Part shown: positions 44,451 through 53,587 of the stretch, one piece after another
Numbering within the stretch: the first letter of the stretch is position 1
How the letters are laid out: each line of letters begins with the position of its first letter
Assembly (NCBI GenBank): GCA_045614605.1
Contig: JAZLDH010000001.1
Coordinates: forward strand, 1-64,000
Direction of reading: 5' to 3'
DNA from: Onthomorpha sp937906975
Lineage (GTDB): Bacteria > Bacteroidota > Bacteroidia > Bacteroidales > P3
DNA length: 64,000 nt
Notes under the pieces: model-generated
Databases searched by the model: none
What the model saw: the letters and a program-made list of their open reading frames with translations, nothing else
Told to the model about the DNA's origin: nothing
Translations under genes and position numbers: made by a program

Positions 44451-45770
44451 ATGCAAAATATACCTTTTAACAGAGCATTGGTTGATGAAATCATTGCAAA
44501 GAACAAAATAAAAAGTGTTGGAGCTGCTTCAATCAGAGAAGTGAAAAAAATCGTTGATGAAGTAGAAACTGCAACAGGAGAAAAGTTTGTTAGAATGGAA
44601 ATGGGAATCCCTGGAATCCCTGCTGTACAATTAGGAGTAGATGCTGAAATAGAAGCATTGAAAAATGGTTGTGCTGCAATCTATCCTGACATTTATGGAA
44701 CAAAAGAACTAAAACACGAAACAGCACGTTTTGTTAAAAATTTCCTTGACGTAGAGGTAGAAGACGATGCTTGCGTTCCAACAGTTGGAAGTATGCAAGG
44801 AAGTTTTGCAGCCTTTATGACAATAGCACGTTTAGATGCAAAGAAAAACAAAATCTTATTCATAGACCCAGGTTTCCCTGTACAAAAACAACAATGTAAC
44901 ATATTAGGAATAGAAACCTTACACTTTGATGTTTATGATTACAGAGGAGAAAAATTAGAAGCAAAATTAGAAGAATATCTTGCAACTGGAGAAGTGGCAG
45001 CGATGATTTACTCATCACCAAACAATCCAGCATGGTTCTCATTCAATGAAATGGAACTTCAAATCATAGCAAAAGTTGCAAACAAATACGATGTTATCGT
45101 TTTAGAAGACTTAGCATACTTTGGAATGGACTTCCGCCAAGATTTTTCTCAACCAGGCGTTGCACCATATCAACCAACTGTTGCTAAATGGGCAAAGAAA
45201 TTCGTTTTAATGATTTCAGCTAGTAAAATATTCTCATACGCTGGACAACGTATTGCAGTAATGGTTATCAGCAAAGAGTTATTTGATATGAAAACCGACC
45301 ACATGAAGAAATACTTTACACAAGATTGCTTTGGTCGTGCTATAATATTTGGTTCTCTTTACGCATTAACCTCTGGTACAGCTTTCTCTCCACAATATGC
45401 TTTAACAGCAATTTTCAAGGCTTGCAACGAAGGAACTTACAACTTCGCAGAACCATTGAAAGAATACGGAAGAAAAGCAGAAGTAATGAAGAAAGCATTG
45501 GTTGAAAATGGATTTAAAATCGTTTACGACAAGGATTTAGATGTAGATGTAGCAGATGGATTCTACTTTACTTTCTCTTATCCAGGATATACAGGAGAAG
45601 AATTATTGAGTGAATTGGCTTACTATGGTATCAGTGCAATTTCATTAACAATTTGTAGAAGTACAAGAATTGAAGGTGTGAGAGCTTGCGTTTCTTTAAT
45701 ACCTAATGAAATGATTCCTGTGTTTGCAGAAAGAGTTAAGAAGTTTAACCAAGACCACCCAATTAAATAA
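44451..45770 (+). CDS. Pyridoxal-phosphate aminotransferase, class I/II
   Basis: The protein has 439 residues of aspartate-aminotransferase fold. The PLP lysine is in SASKIFSYAGQR (near residue 265), the cofactor aspartate region is VIVLEDLAYFGMD, and YSSPNNPAWFS holds the conserved NNP. The C-terminal arginine is near ICRSTRIEGVRAC. Substrates are not inferable from sequence alone. It precedes the methyltransferase gene by 6 nt. Confidence 0.88.
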   Translation: MQNIPFNRALVDEIIAKNKIKSVGAASIREVKKIVDEVETATGEKFVRMEMGIPGIPAVQLGVDAEIEALKNGCAAIYPDIYGTKELKHETARFVKNFLDVEVEDDACVPTVGSMQGSFAAFMTIARLDAKKNKILFIDPGFPVQKQQCNILGIETLHFDVYDYRGEKLEAKLEEYLATGEVAAMIYSSPNNPAWFSFNEMELQIIAKVANKYDVIVLEDLAYFGMDFRQDFSQPGVAPYQPTVAKWAKKFVLMISASKIFSYAGQRIAVMVISKELFDMKTDHMKKYFTQDCFGRAIIFGSLYALTSGTAFSPQYALTAIFKACNEGTYNFAEPLKEYGRKAEVMKKALVENGFKIVYDKDLDVDVADGFYFTFSYPGYTGEELLSELAYYGISAISLTICRSTRIEGVRACVSLIPNEMIPVFAERVKKFNQDHPIK

Positions 45771-45776
45771 GCATAA

Positions 45777-46967
45777 ATGCAACAACAATATAAAAGACTT
45801 ATCCTTTGTCCTCAAAAGGATAAGTCTGTTTTGCGTAAGCACCCTTGGATATTTTCAGGTGCATTACAAAGGTCAAAAACCGAAATAAAAGAAGGCGAAT
45901 TAGTAGAGGTATATAATAGTAATAAAGACTACCTTTGCGTTGGTTTTTGGCAGAATGCAAGTATCGCAGTAAAGGTACTATCTTTCCAAAAAGAGCAAAT
46001 AGATTACAATTTCATTTTAAATAGAATTAAACAGGCCGTTGATTATCGCAAAGGCTTAGGATTCTTTAACAATCCTGCAACAAACATATTTCGTTTGATA
46101 AATGCAGAAGGAGATTTTATGCCTTCGCTAATTGCTGACTACTATAACGGACTTGTTGTCTTGCAATTCCACAGCATAGGAATGCTAAACCTACAAGAAT
46201 ACATAGTAAAAGCATTACAAGAAGTGTTGCAAGAGGATTGTAAAGCGATTTTCTCAAAATCATCTTCAACCTTACCAAAACAAAGTGAAGGAGAAAACGA
46301 CAGATTTTTGTATGGAAACATTGAAAGCGATTGGTTTGCAAAAGAAAACAATCTTTCGTTTCGCATAGACTACAATCAAGGACAAAAAACAGGCTTTTTC
46401 ATTGACCAAAGAGTAAATAGAGAATTAGTAAAAACGCTTTCAAAGGACAGAAACGTGTTAAACGCATTCTCTTATACAGGAGGATTTTCCTTAGCGGCCA
46501 TTCAAGGTGGAGCAAACAAAGTGTTGAGCCTTGATATTTCAAAAAGAGCAGTAGAATTGTGCGAACAAAATGTAGAGGCCAACTTCACAAATCACTCTCA
46601 TCAAGCCTTAGCAGTAGATGTCTTAGAGTATTTAGATCAAGTTAAAAAAGGTGAGTTTGATTTGATAATTTTAGACCCGCCAGCTTTTGCAAAACACAAT
46701 AGAAACCTTAACCAAGCATTGAAAGGTTATAGACAAATCAATCAAAAGGCAATGGAAAAAATTGCAAAAGGCGGATTTCTTTTCACATTCTCTTGCTCTC
46801 AGGCTGTTAGTAGAGAGGATTTTGGAACAATGTTATTCTCTTGTGCGGCTCTTGCAAACAGAAATATTAGAATCGTGCAGCGTCTGCCTCATGCAATGGA
46901 TCACCCTCAATCTATTTTCCACCCAGAAGGAGAGTATTTAAAGGGATTTTTGCTTCAAGTTGAATAA
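45777..46967 (+). CDS. Class I SAM-dependent 23S rRNA methyltransferase (RlmI-like)
   Basis: The protein has 396 residues. The N-terminal PUA-like domain covers about 1-80 (LRKHPWIFSGAL). The middle domain is next. The Rossmann methyltransferase follows with NRELVKTLSKDRNVLNAFSYTGGFSLAA (about 215-242) and the DLIILDPPAFAK motif IV (near 297). This layout is that of RlmI, which methylates C1962 of 23S rRNA at position 5. The exact target here is inferred. Confidence 0.87.
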   Translation: MQQQYKRLILCPQKDKSVLRKHPWIFSGALQRSKTEIKEGELVEVYNSNKDYLCVGFWQNASIAVKVLSFQKEQIDYNFILNRIKQAVDYRKGLGFFNNPATNIFRLINAEGDFMPSLIADYYNGLVVLQFHSIGMLNLQEYIVKALQEVLQEDCKAIFSKSSSTLPKQSEGENDRFLYGNIESDWFAKENNLSFRIDYNQGQKTGFFIDQRVNRELVKTLSKDRNVLNAFSYTGGFSLAAIQGGANKVLSLDISKRAVELCEQNVEANFTNHSHQALAVDVLEYLDQVKKGEFDLIILDPPAFAKHNRNLNQALKGYRQINQKAMEKIAKGGFLFTFSCSQAVSREDFGTMLFSCAALANRNIRIVQRLPHAMDHPQSIFHPEGEYLKGFLLQVE

Positions 46968-46984
46968 ACATTAAAATTTTTTTT

Positions 46985-46992
46985 TAATTTTG
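46985..46992 (+). promoter_or_regulatory. -7 element for tsaB
   Basis: TAATTTTG matches TAnnTTTG, 23 nt before the ATG at 47016; the -33 box is not clear. Confidence 0.45.
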
Positions 46993-47015
46993 CCAACGAT
47001 TTTGAGAAGATAAGA

Positions 47016-47705
47016 ATGACAAGCTTAATATTAATGATAGAAACAGCAGCTGCCAAATGCTCTTGTGCCTTAGCAAATGAGCAAGGCTTAGTTTCGTATG
47101 TAGAATGTAATGAGCCAAATTCTCATTCTGCCAAATTATCATTATTAATTGAAGAATTATTCACTCAAACTCAATATTCTTATTCAGATTTATCAGCAAT
47201 TTCAGTTTCTATAGGGCCGGGATCTTATACGGGATTACGAATTGGCGTTAGCACAGCAAAGGGATTGGCATACGCCTTGGATATTCCTGTGATTGCGGTG
47301 CCAACTTGCGAAATTTTATATTCAGCCGTATATGAGAAAAATCCAGAGGCCTATTGTGTTTCTATGATAGATGCAAGACGAATGGAGGTTTATGCAACTA
47401 TTTATCACGATAAAAAAGAGATAAAACCTTGTTCAGCAGATATTTTAGAAGAAAACATATATGATGAATATCTCTTAGGAAAAAAATGCGTAATTTTAGT
47501 TGGAGATTGCTTAGAAAAAACAAAAAAAGTCTTTGAAAACAAAAATTATTTCTTAGACTTTTCAGTCGAATTATCGGCAAAATATATGCGAGGTTTATCG
47601 TTTGAAAAATATAATAAAAAAGAATTTGTAGATGTTGCTTACTTTGAGCCGTTTTATTTAAAAACCTTCGAAGCAGCACCATCAAAAGTAAAAGGATTAC
47701 GTTAG
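47016..47705 (+). CDS. tsaB: tRNA threonylcarbamoyladenosine biosynthesis protein TsaB
   Basis: This 229-residue ASKHA-fold protein is the scaffold partner of TsaD and TsaE in t6A synthesis. N-terminal LMIETAAAKCSCAL and the SIGPGSYTGLRIGVSTAKGLAYAL region (about 67-91) are diagnostic. Its stop TAG overlaps the GTG start of trmB by one base. Together with tcdA at 29.0 kb, two parts of the t6A/ct6A pathway lie in the window. Confidence 0.93.
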   Translation: MTSLILMIETAAAKCSCALANEQGLVSYVECNEPNSHSAKLSLLIEELFTQTQYSYSDLSAISVSIGPGSYTGLRIGVSTAKGLAYALDIPVIAVPTCEILYSAVYEKNPEAYCVSMIDARRMEVYATIYHDKKEIKPCSADILEENIYDEYLLGKKCVILVGDCLEKTKKVFENKNYFLDFSVELSAKYMRGLSFEKYNKKEFVDVAYFEPFYLKTFEAAPSKVKGLR

Positions 47706-48370
47706 TGGGAAAAAATAAATTAGCAAGATTTGCAGAAAACGAAACGTTTGCAAATCTTTTTCAATTAACATACGAGCAAATAACCAAAGAAGGATTTGCT
47801 TTAAAAGGTAAATGGAACGAAGAGTTCTTTAAAAACGACAACCCAATCGTTTTAGAGTTGGGCTGTGGTAAAGGGGAATACACCGTAGGTTTAGCAAAAA
47901 AATATCCAAACAAAAATTTCATAGGTATAGACATTAAAGGAGCAAGACTTTGGCGAGGTTGCAAAACTTCAAACGAAGACTCTATGACAAATGTTGCCTT
48001 TGTGAGAACTCATATCCAAATGATAGAGAGTTATTTTGCTGAAAACGAAGTTTCAGAAATATGGATTACCTTTCCAGACCCTCAGTTGAAAAAGCCAAAC
48101 AAACGATTGACTTGCGAAAGGTTTTTGAAATTATACAATAATATACTAAAACAAGACGGAATAGTACATTTGAAAACAGATTCTAAGGAATTGTATGATT
48201 ACACCTTAGAAGAAGTGCTTCAACCCTCAAAAAGAGAAATCCTTTATTCAACTTCTGACCTTTATAACTCTGATTTTAAGGAAGATGTTATTGAAATACA
48301 AACTTTTTATGAGTCAATGTATTTGAAAATTGGTAAACCGATAACCTATCTCAAATTTAGATTAAGATAA
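47705..48370 (+). CDS. trmB: tRNA (guanine-N7)-methyltransferase
   Basis: This 221-residue enzyme methylates G46 of tRNA. The SAM site is VLELGCGKGEYTVGLAKK (about 51-68) and the family motif WITFPDPQLKKPNKRLT lies near 119-135. It starts at GTG 47705, sharing one base with the tsaB stop, so translation is coupled. The next in-frame ATG is far inside, so GTG is the start. Confidence 0.93.
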   Translation: MGKNKLARFAENETFANLFQLTYEQITKEGFALKGKWNEEFFKNDNPIVLELGCGKGEYTVGLAKKYPNKNFIGIDIKGARLWRGCKTSNEDSMTNVAFVRTHIQMIESYFAENEVSEIWITFPDPQLKKPNKRLTCERFLKLYNNILKQDGIVHLKTDSKELYDYTLEEVLQPSKREILYSTSDLYNSDFKEDVIEIQTFYESMYLKIGKPITYLKFRLR

Positions 48371-48426
48371 TAATAAACAGATAATAACGTTTTTGAAATA
48401 ATAACAAATAAATAAAAAAGAGAAAA

Positions 48427-49437
48427 ATGAAAAGAACATTAACAACATTCATTATGCTTATCTGTTCTGTTTTTGTTTTCGCACAACAAGCAGATGATGC
48501 AGCAGCAACAAACAAGTGGATTGAAACTTACGAAGGATTAAACGCTTCAAAAGATTGGAACGGAATGCTATCGCAAGCAGAAGCCTGCAAAGCAGAAATA
48601 CCAAATTGGGAATTTGTTTACTACTATGAAGGATTAGCAAATTTTAACCTTAAAAACTATCAACCAGCAGTAGCAGCTTTTGATAAATTCCTTGAAAAAA
48701 ACACTGCAACTCCTGCTGCATATCTTTACAGAGCTAACTCATATTTGGAAATGAAAGAAGCAGATTTCGCAATCAGAGATTACGATGCTTATCTTCAAAC
48801 AAATCCAAACGATGTGGCAGTTATGCTAAACAAAGCTCAAGCAAGAATGATAAAAAAAGACTTTGCAAATTACATAGCAGACCTTACTGCAGTGTTAGCC
48901 TTAGAACCAACAAACATAGCAGCTCTTTCAAATAGAGCATCTGCTTACGCTCAACAAAAAAATTGGCAAGCAGTAGTTGCAGACCTTACTGCAGCTCTTG
49001 CAATAGAAGAAAAAGCAGATTTTTACTATGACAGAGGATTTGCTAACTACTCAATGAAAACAGCAGAATCATTACAAGCAGCCGTAGCAGACTTTACAAA
49101 AGCTGAAGAAAAAGGAATGAAAACAGAACAATTATTCAATTCAAGTGCAGTATGTAACAAAGCATTGAAAAACTTTGAACAAGAAGCAGCAGATTATACA
49201 AAACTTATAGAATTGAATGCAAACAACGAAAAATACTACTACAACAGAGGAGTAGCTTTGTTTAAAGCTGAAAAATTCCAAGAAGCATTAGCAGATTTTT
49301 CAAAAGCAATAGAAATGAAACCAGACTATGTAAATGCCTATAAATACAGAGCAAACACATACGGTAAACTTGGTGATAAAAAATCACAAGCAGCAGATGC
49401 AGCAAAAGTAAAAGAATTGCAAGGCCCTGCAAAATAA
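48427..49437 (+). CDS. Exported tetratricopeptide repeat protein
   Basis: The protein has 336 residues. A signal peptide ends near residue 20 (FVFAQ). About seven TPR units follow, for example YYEGLANFNLKNYQPAVAAF, AALSNRASAYAQQKNWQAVV and YYYNRGVALFKAEKFQEALADFSKAIEMKPDY. It is a periplasmic or outer-membrane-facing protein-interaction scaffold; the partner is unknown. It is followed by a terminator. Confidence 0.88.
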   Translation: MKRTLTTFIMLICSVFVFAQQADDAAATNKWIETYEGLNASKDWNGMLSQAEACKAEIPNWEFVYYYEGLANFNLKNYQPAVAAFDKFLEKNTATPAAYLYRANSYLEMKEADFAIRDYDAYLQTNPNDVAVMLNKAQARMIKKDFANYIADLTAVLALEPTNIAALSNRASAYAQQKNWQAVVADLTAALAIEEKADFYYDRGFANYSMKTAESLQAAVADFTKAEEKGMKTEQLFNSSAVCNKALKNFEQEAADYTKLIELNANNEKYYYNRGVALFKAEKFQEALADFSKAIEMKPDYVNAYKYRANTYGKLGDKKSQAADAAKVKELQGPAK

Positions 49438-49462
49438 TTCTTAATAAAAGATAAAAAATTAG

Positions 49463-49501
49463 AAAGACGGAGTAATAAATCAAAAAACTCCGTCTTTTTC
49501 T
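49463..49501 (+). terminator. Rho-independent terminator
   Basis: AAAGACGGAGT (49463-49473) pairs with ACTCCGTCTTT (49487-49497), followed by T's. Confidence 0.9.
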
Positions 49502-49509
49502 TTGTTTTA

Positions 49510-49541
49510 TTTGGATATGTATTAAAATATTCATAATTTTG
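49510..49541 (+). promoter_or_regulatory. Promoter of mutA
   Basis: TTTG at 49510-49513, a 20-nt spacer and TAATTTTG at 49534-49541. The start codon follows 37 nt later. Confidence 0.75.
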
Positions 49542-49578
49542 CGGACTGATTTAGTATGAAATAAAAAAAGTATATATA

Positions 49579-51426
49579 ATGGAAAATAATAAGTTATTTG
49601 CAGAATTTCCTGAGGTTACAACACAACAATGGGAAGAAGTAATAACAGCAGACTTAAAGGGTGCTGATTACAACAAAAAATTGATTTGGAAAACATTAGA
49701 AGGATTTGACGTTAAGCCTTATTACAGAGCAGAAGACCTTCAAACGCTTGAATATCTTAATGGCAATCCTGCACAAGCTCCATTTGTAAGAGGATACAAA
49801 AAAACAACAAACGCTTGGGATATTCGTCAAGATATAATCGAATGCGATATAGCAGCAGCAAATGCAATAGCTAAAGCAGGATTAGAAAGAGGCGTAAACT
49901 CATTAGGATTTGCAGTTAAAAACGTAAAAACTGCCGCTGATATGAAAGCCTTATTAGAAGGTATTAACTTATCAGAAGTAAAAATCAACTTCTTCAAATC
50001 AGAAAACTATCTTGAAACATTAAAATTATTCATTGAAGAAGTAAAATCACAAAACTTAGACAAAGAAACAATAAAAGGTTCTATCGCTTTTGATGCTTAC
50101 GCATACGCATTAAGAAACGGTAAATTCTACGAAGATTTAGATAAAAGCTACAATACTTTAGTAGAAATCATAAACCTTGTAAAAGAAAACATACCTGCAT
50201 TTGACGTATTAACAATCAATGCAAGCATATTCAACAATGCAGGAGCATCTATCGTACAAGAATTAGCTTACACATTATCTGCAGCAAACGATTACCTTTA
50301 CAATTTAACACAAAAAGGAATTCCTGCACACTCAGTAGGATATAGAACAGTATTTGCATTTGCAACAGGAAGCAACTACTTCATGGAAATTGCAAAACTA
50401 AGAGCTGCAAGATTATTGTGGACAAAAATCATGGAGCAATACTCTCCAAAATGCGAAACAGCTTACCAATTACATATCCACACTGAAAGTTCATTCTACA
50501 ACAAAACAATTTACGACCCATACGTAAACATGTTGAGAACAACAACTGAAACAATGTCAGCTGCAATCGCAGGAGCAGATTCAATTTCAGTATATCCATT
50601 TGATGTTGCTTACAAAAAAGCAGACGAGTTCTCAACTCGTATAGCAACAAACCAACAAATCTTATTAAAAGAAGAATCTTACTTAGACAAAGTAGTAGAT
50701 CCATCAGCAGGTTCTTACTATATCGAAAGCCTTACAAACGCTATCGCAGAAAAAGCATGGGAATTGTTTAAGGAATTAGAAGAAAAAGGGGGTTTTGTTG
50801 CAGCAGTTAAAGCAGGAACAATACAAGACGCAATTGCAGTAATAGCAGAAAAGAGAGCAAAAGACGTTGCAATGCGTAAAACAACAATATTAGGAACAAA
50901 CCAATATCCTAACTTAACAGAAAAGAAACCTGAAGTTAATAGACCATGTTGTTGTTGTGGTGAAAAGGCAAATGAAATCAAAACATTGCCAGCTACACGT
51001 TTAGCAGAGCCATTTGAACAATTAAGAATGCAAACAGAAGAATCAGGAAAACAACCAAAAGTATTCTTATTAACATACGGAAATCTTGCAATGCGTAAAG
51101 CAAGAGCTCAATTCTCTACAAACTTCTTTGGATTAGCAGCATACGAAATCATAGACAACGTAGGATTTGCAACACCAGAAGAAGGAGCAAAAGCAGCCGT
51201 AGAATCAAAAGCAGATGTAGTAGTATTATGTTCTTCTGATGACGAATACGCAGAATTAGTAGCAGGAGCACTTCCTACATTAAAAGGAGCGTTCAAACAC
51301 ATCATCGTTGCAGGAAACCCTGTTGAACAAATGGAAAGCTTCAATGCACAAGGCGTAACAGATTACATTAACGTTAAGACTAACGCCTTAGAATCATTAC
51401 AAAACTACAACGCACAATTGTTGTAA
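49579..51426 (+). CDS. mutA: Methylmalonyl-CoA mutase small (beta) subunit
   Basis: This 615-residue non-catalytic partner of MutB belongs to the B12-dependent interconversion of succinyl-CoA and methylmalonyl-CoA. The N-terminal TIM-barrel part (about 1-440) has the family features FxxVTTQQWEEVITADLKG and VDPSAGSYYIESLTNAIAEKAWELF. The C-terminal Rossmann part (about 490-615) is of the B12-domain type without a DxHxxG motif, as expected for the small subunit. An odd run of four cysteines (457-460) sits in the linker. The large subunit normally follows directly, but here a terminator and an unrelated gene follow. Confidence 0.92.
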   Translation: MENNKLFAEFPEVTTQQWEEVITADLKGADYNKKLIWKTLEGFDVKPYYRAEDLQTLEYLNGNPAQAPFVRGYKKTTNAWDIRQDIIECDIAAANAIAKAGLERGVNSLGFAVKNVKTAADMKALLEGINLSEVKINFFKSENYLETLKLFIEEVKSQNLDKETIKGSIAFDAYAYALRNGKFYEDLDKSYNTLVEIINLVKENIPAFDVLTINASIFNNAGASIVQELAYTLSAANDYLYNLTQKGIPAHSVGYRTVFAFATGSNYFMEIAKLRAARLLWTKIMEQYSPKCETAYQLHIHTESSFYNKTIYDPYVNMLRTTTETMSAAIAGADSISVYPFDVAYKKADEFSTRIATNQQILLKEESYLDKVVDPSAGSYYIESLTNAIAEKAWELFKELEEKGGFVAAVKAGTIQDAIAVIAEKRAKDVAMRKTTILGTNQYPNLTEKKPEVNRPCCCCGEKANEIKTLPATRLAEPFEQLRMQTEESGKQPKVFLLTYGNLAMRKARAQFSTNFFGLAAYEIIDNVGFATPEEGAKAAVESKADVVVLCSSDDEYAELVAGALPTLKGAFKHIIVAGNPVEQMESFNAQGVTDYINVKTNALESLQNYNAQLL

Positions 51427-51459
51427 GAAATAGAAATAAAATAAGTATTTCAAAATATT

Positions 51460-51495
51460 AAGTGGCTTATTCAAAAGATAAGCCACTTTTTTTAA
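51460..51495 (+). terminator. Rho-independent terminator after mutA
   Basis: AAGTGGCTTAT (51460-51470) pairs perfectly with ATAAGCCACTT (51478-51488), with a T run after it. Confidence 0.92.
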
Positions 51496-51505
51496 ACAAA
51501 AAAAT

Positions 51506-52606
51506 ATGGTAGTTCCAATCTTTCTTTCCGTAGTCTTAGCAGGAGCAATTTATTTAGCCATAAGAACCAAACAACTCTTAAACCTCAAACCTCTATACAT
51601 CTATCTCTTTTACACATTAGCAGTTTTGCTATCCTTAGCCTCAATGCTATCGTCTCCAATGCCATTTACAGCAAATCCATTCTTAAATATAGTAGTTGTA
51701 ATCCTCTCTTACCTTTGCTCATTCTTGCTAATACTCCTTTTATCCCTTGTATTGACAGATATTTTCAAACTCATCTTTCGCATAAAGAAGAAAACATTTT
51801 TCATAATCCTTTCCACGCTAACCCTAACCCTATATCTCTACTCCACAATCACAGCCTTTTTGCCAAAGGTCAAAGAAGTAGAAATCACACTACCAAAACT
51901 ACCAAAACAAATCACAGCAGTTCAACTCTCCGACATACACCTTGGACATTTTAGAGGCGAAAAACACCTTGCTAAAATAGTAGAAAAAGTAAACAAACTA
52001 AATCCACAAATAATATTCCTTACAGGCGACTTAGTAGAAAGTCATTACAATTCCGACAAACAAACACTCCTTCCATTAAAAGACCTAAATGCACCACTAT
52101 ATTTTGTAGATGGCAATCACGATGCACAAGTAGGAGTGGAGAAATTAAAAAACAATTTAAGAGAAATAGGAGTGAGGGTTTTAGAAAACGAATTTGTTGA
52201 TACGCTTGGGCTAAGAATTATAGGATTAGAGTATATGAAACCCGACAAACAAAGCATCGACCCACTATCTGTAAAAGAACGCAACACCATTCAAAGCGTT
52301 ATTTCAACAATTCCCACAACAGACACCCTTGCAACCATAGTTTTGCATCACACACCTTTGGGTAGTCAGTATATCTCAAAAGCAGGAGCCGACCTTTACC
52401 TATGTGGCCACACCCATGGCGGACAACTCTTTCCTCTAACCTTGATTAACGATAAGAATTTCGTATATAACAGAGGGCTATACAAGAAAGATAACCTTCA
52501 AATCTACGTTTCGCAAGGCAGTGGCACGTTTGGAATACCAATAAGATTAGGAACAACACCCGAAATCACGCTCTTAAAACTCCAAAACAAAAAGGCTGAA
52601 TTGTAA
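51506..52606 (+). CDS. Membrane-anchored metallophosphoesterase (YkuE-like)
   Basis: The protein has 366 residues. About four membrane segments occupy residues 1-125. A calcineurin-like phosphoesterase domain follows, with the metal ligands in SDIHLGH (near 143-149), TGDLVE (near 171), VDGNHD (near 206-211) and LHHTP plus CGHTHGGQ (near 280 and 300). Relatives act on phospholipid or UDP-sugar phosphoesters; the substrate is unknown. Its last codons and stop are repeated beyond the R-M cassette at 56062-56087, and its 3' end also exists as a fragment at 57491-57661. Confidence 0.88.
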   Translation: MVVPIFLSVVLAGAIYLAIRTKQLLNLKPLYIYLFYTLAVLLSLASMLSSPMPFTANPFLNIVVVILSYLCSFLLILLLSLVLTDIFKLIFRIKKKTFFIILSTLTLTLYLYSTITAFLPKVKEVEITLPKLPKQITAVQLSDIHLGHFRGEKHLAKIVEKVNKLNPQIIFLTGDLVESHYNSDKQTLLPLKDLNAPLYFVDGNHDAQVGVEKLKNNLREIGVRVLENEFVDTLGLRIIGLEYMKPDKQSIDPLSVKERNTIQSVISTIPTTDTLATIVLHHTPLGSQYISKAGADLYLCGHTHGGQLFPLTLINDKNFVYNRGLYKKDNLQIYVSQGSGTFGIPIRLGTTPEITLLKLQNKKAEL

Positions 52607-52609
52607 AAT
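52584..52609 (+). repeat. 26-bp perfect direct repeat, left end of R-M cassette
   Basis: These 26 bases cover the last eight or so codons and stop of the metallophosphoesterase plus a few bases, including AAAAAGGCTGAATTGTAAAA. They recur unchanged at 56062-56087. The left copy carries only the left arm of a terminator hairpin that is complete at the right copy. Confidence 0.92.
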
Positions 52610-52645
52610 TTGAAAATATATACCATATTAATTAGAAAGAAATTG

Positions 52646-52653
52646 TAAATTTG
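52646..52653 (+). promoter_or_regulatory. -7 element for the R-M cassette
   Basis: TAAATTTG matches TAnnTTTG, 23 nt before the first methyltransferase ATG. TACCAT at 52621 and ATGGTA at 52664 flank it as separated inverted arms, which could be an operator. No -33 match is seen at 19 nt. Confidence 0.45.
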
Positions 52654-52676
52654 TACGCAAATAATGGTAAATTAAA

Positions 52677-53582
52677 ATGAGAATATCAAATCCTTATATT
52701 TCTTCTCCGTTGAATTATATTGGAGGTAAATACAAATTACTTCCACAGTTATTACCATTATTCCCAACTAAAATCAAAACGTTTGTAGATTTATTTTGTG
52801 GGGGTTGCAATGTGGGAATAAATATCAGCGCCTCAAAAATTATATTCAATGACAATTTAGTTTACCTTATAGATTTATATAAAGAATTTCAAAAAAAAGG
52901 AATAACAGAAGTTATAAATCATATAGATGAACGAATAAAACAATATGATTTATCATTGACAAATGAGGAAGGATATAAGGAATTACGTTCTTTTTATAAT
53001 AAAGAAAGAAACTCTTTAGACTTATTTGTACTAATAGCATATTCGTTTAATCATCAAATAAGATTTAATAATTCACATGCTTTTAATAATCCTTTTGGTA
53101 GAGAGAGGAGCTCTTTTAATTCTAAAATGAAAGAGAATCTTTATTCTTTTTTAGAGGTATTTCGTAAAAAAGAAATAGAATTTACTTGCTTTAATTTTGA
53201 TGATTTTGATTTTTCTTTATATACACCAGAAGATTATATCTATTGTGATCCTCCCTATTTAATAACATCAGGAACTTATAATGATGGGAAGAGAGGGTTT
53301 ACTGGTTGGGGAAATTCAGAAGAAAAGAAATTGTTGAATATATTAAGTGAATTGAATAAAAGGGGCGTTAGATTTGGGTTATCAAATGTTTTAACACATA
53401 AAGGAGAAACTAATACAATTCTTAAAGAATGGATATCAAATAACGATTTCTATGTTTGGCATTTAAATAAAAGTTACTCTAACTCTAATTATCAATCAAA
53501 TAAAGCAAAGTTGTCATTAACAGATGAAGTATTTATCTCAAATTATGAGTCTAAACCAATGCAATTTGCTTTAAACTTCTAA
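52677..53582 (+). CDS. D12-class DNA adenine-N6 methyltransferase (first of two)
   Basis: The protein has 301 residues. Motif X is SPLNYIGGKYKLLPQLLPLF (about 10-29). The SAM motif I is FVDLFCGGCNVGIN (about 37-50), and the catalytic motif IV is YCDPPYL (near 193-199). This is the Dam/DpnII/MboI architecture, which methylates adenine in one strand of a recognition site. It is 5 nt ahead of a second D12 methyltransferase, and two such enzymes usually serve the two strands of an asymmetric site. Sequence specificity is not readable from the protein. Confidence 0.9.
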   Translation: MRISNPYISSPLNYIGGKYKLLPQLLPLFPTKIKTFVDLFCGGCNVGINISASKIIFNDNLVYLIDLYKEFQKKGITEVINHIDERIKQYDLSLTNEEGYKELRSFYNKERNSLDLFVLIAYSFNHQIRFNNSHAFNNPFGRERSSFNSKMKENLYSFLEVFRKKEIEFTCFNFDDFDFSLYTPEDYIYCDPPYLITSGTYNDGKRGFTGWGNSEEKKLLNILSELNKRGVRFGLSNVLTHKGETNTILKEWISNNDFYVWHLNKSYSNSNYQSNKAKLSLTDEVFISNYESKPMQFALNF

Positions 53583-53587
53583 AAAAT

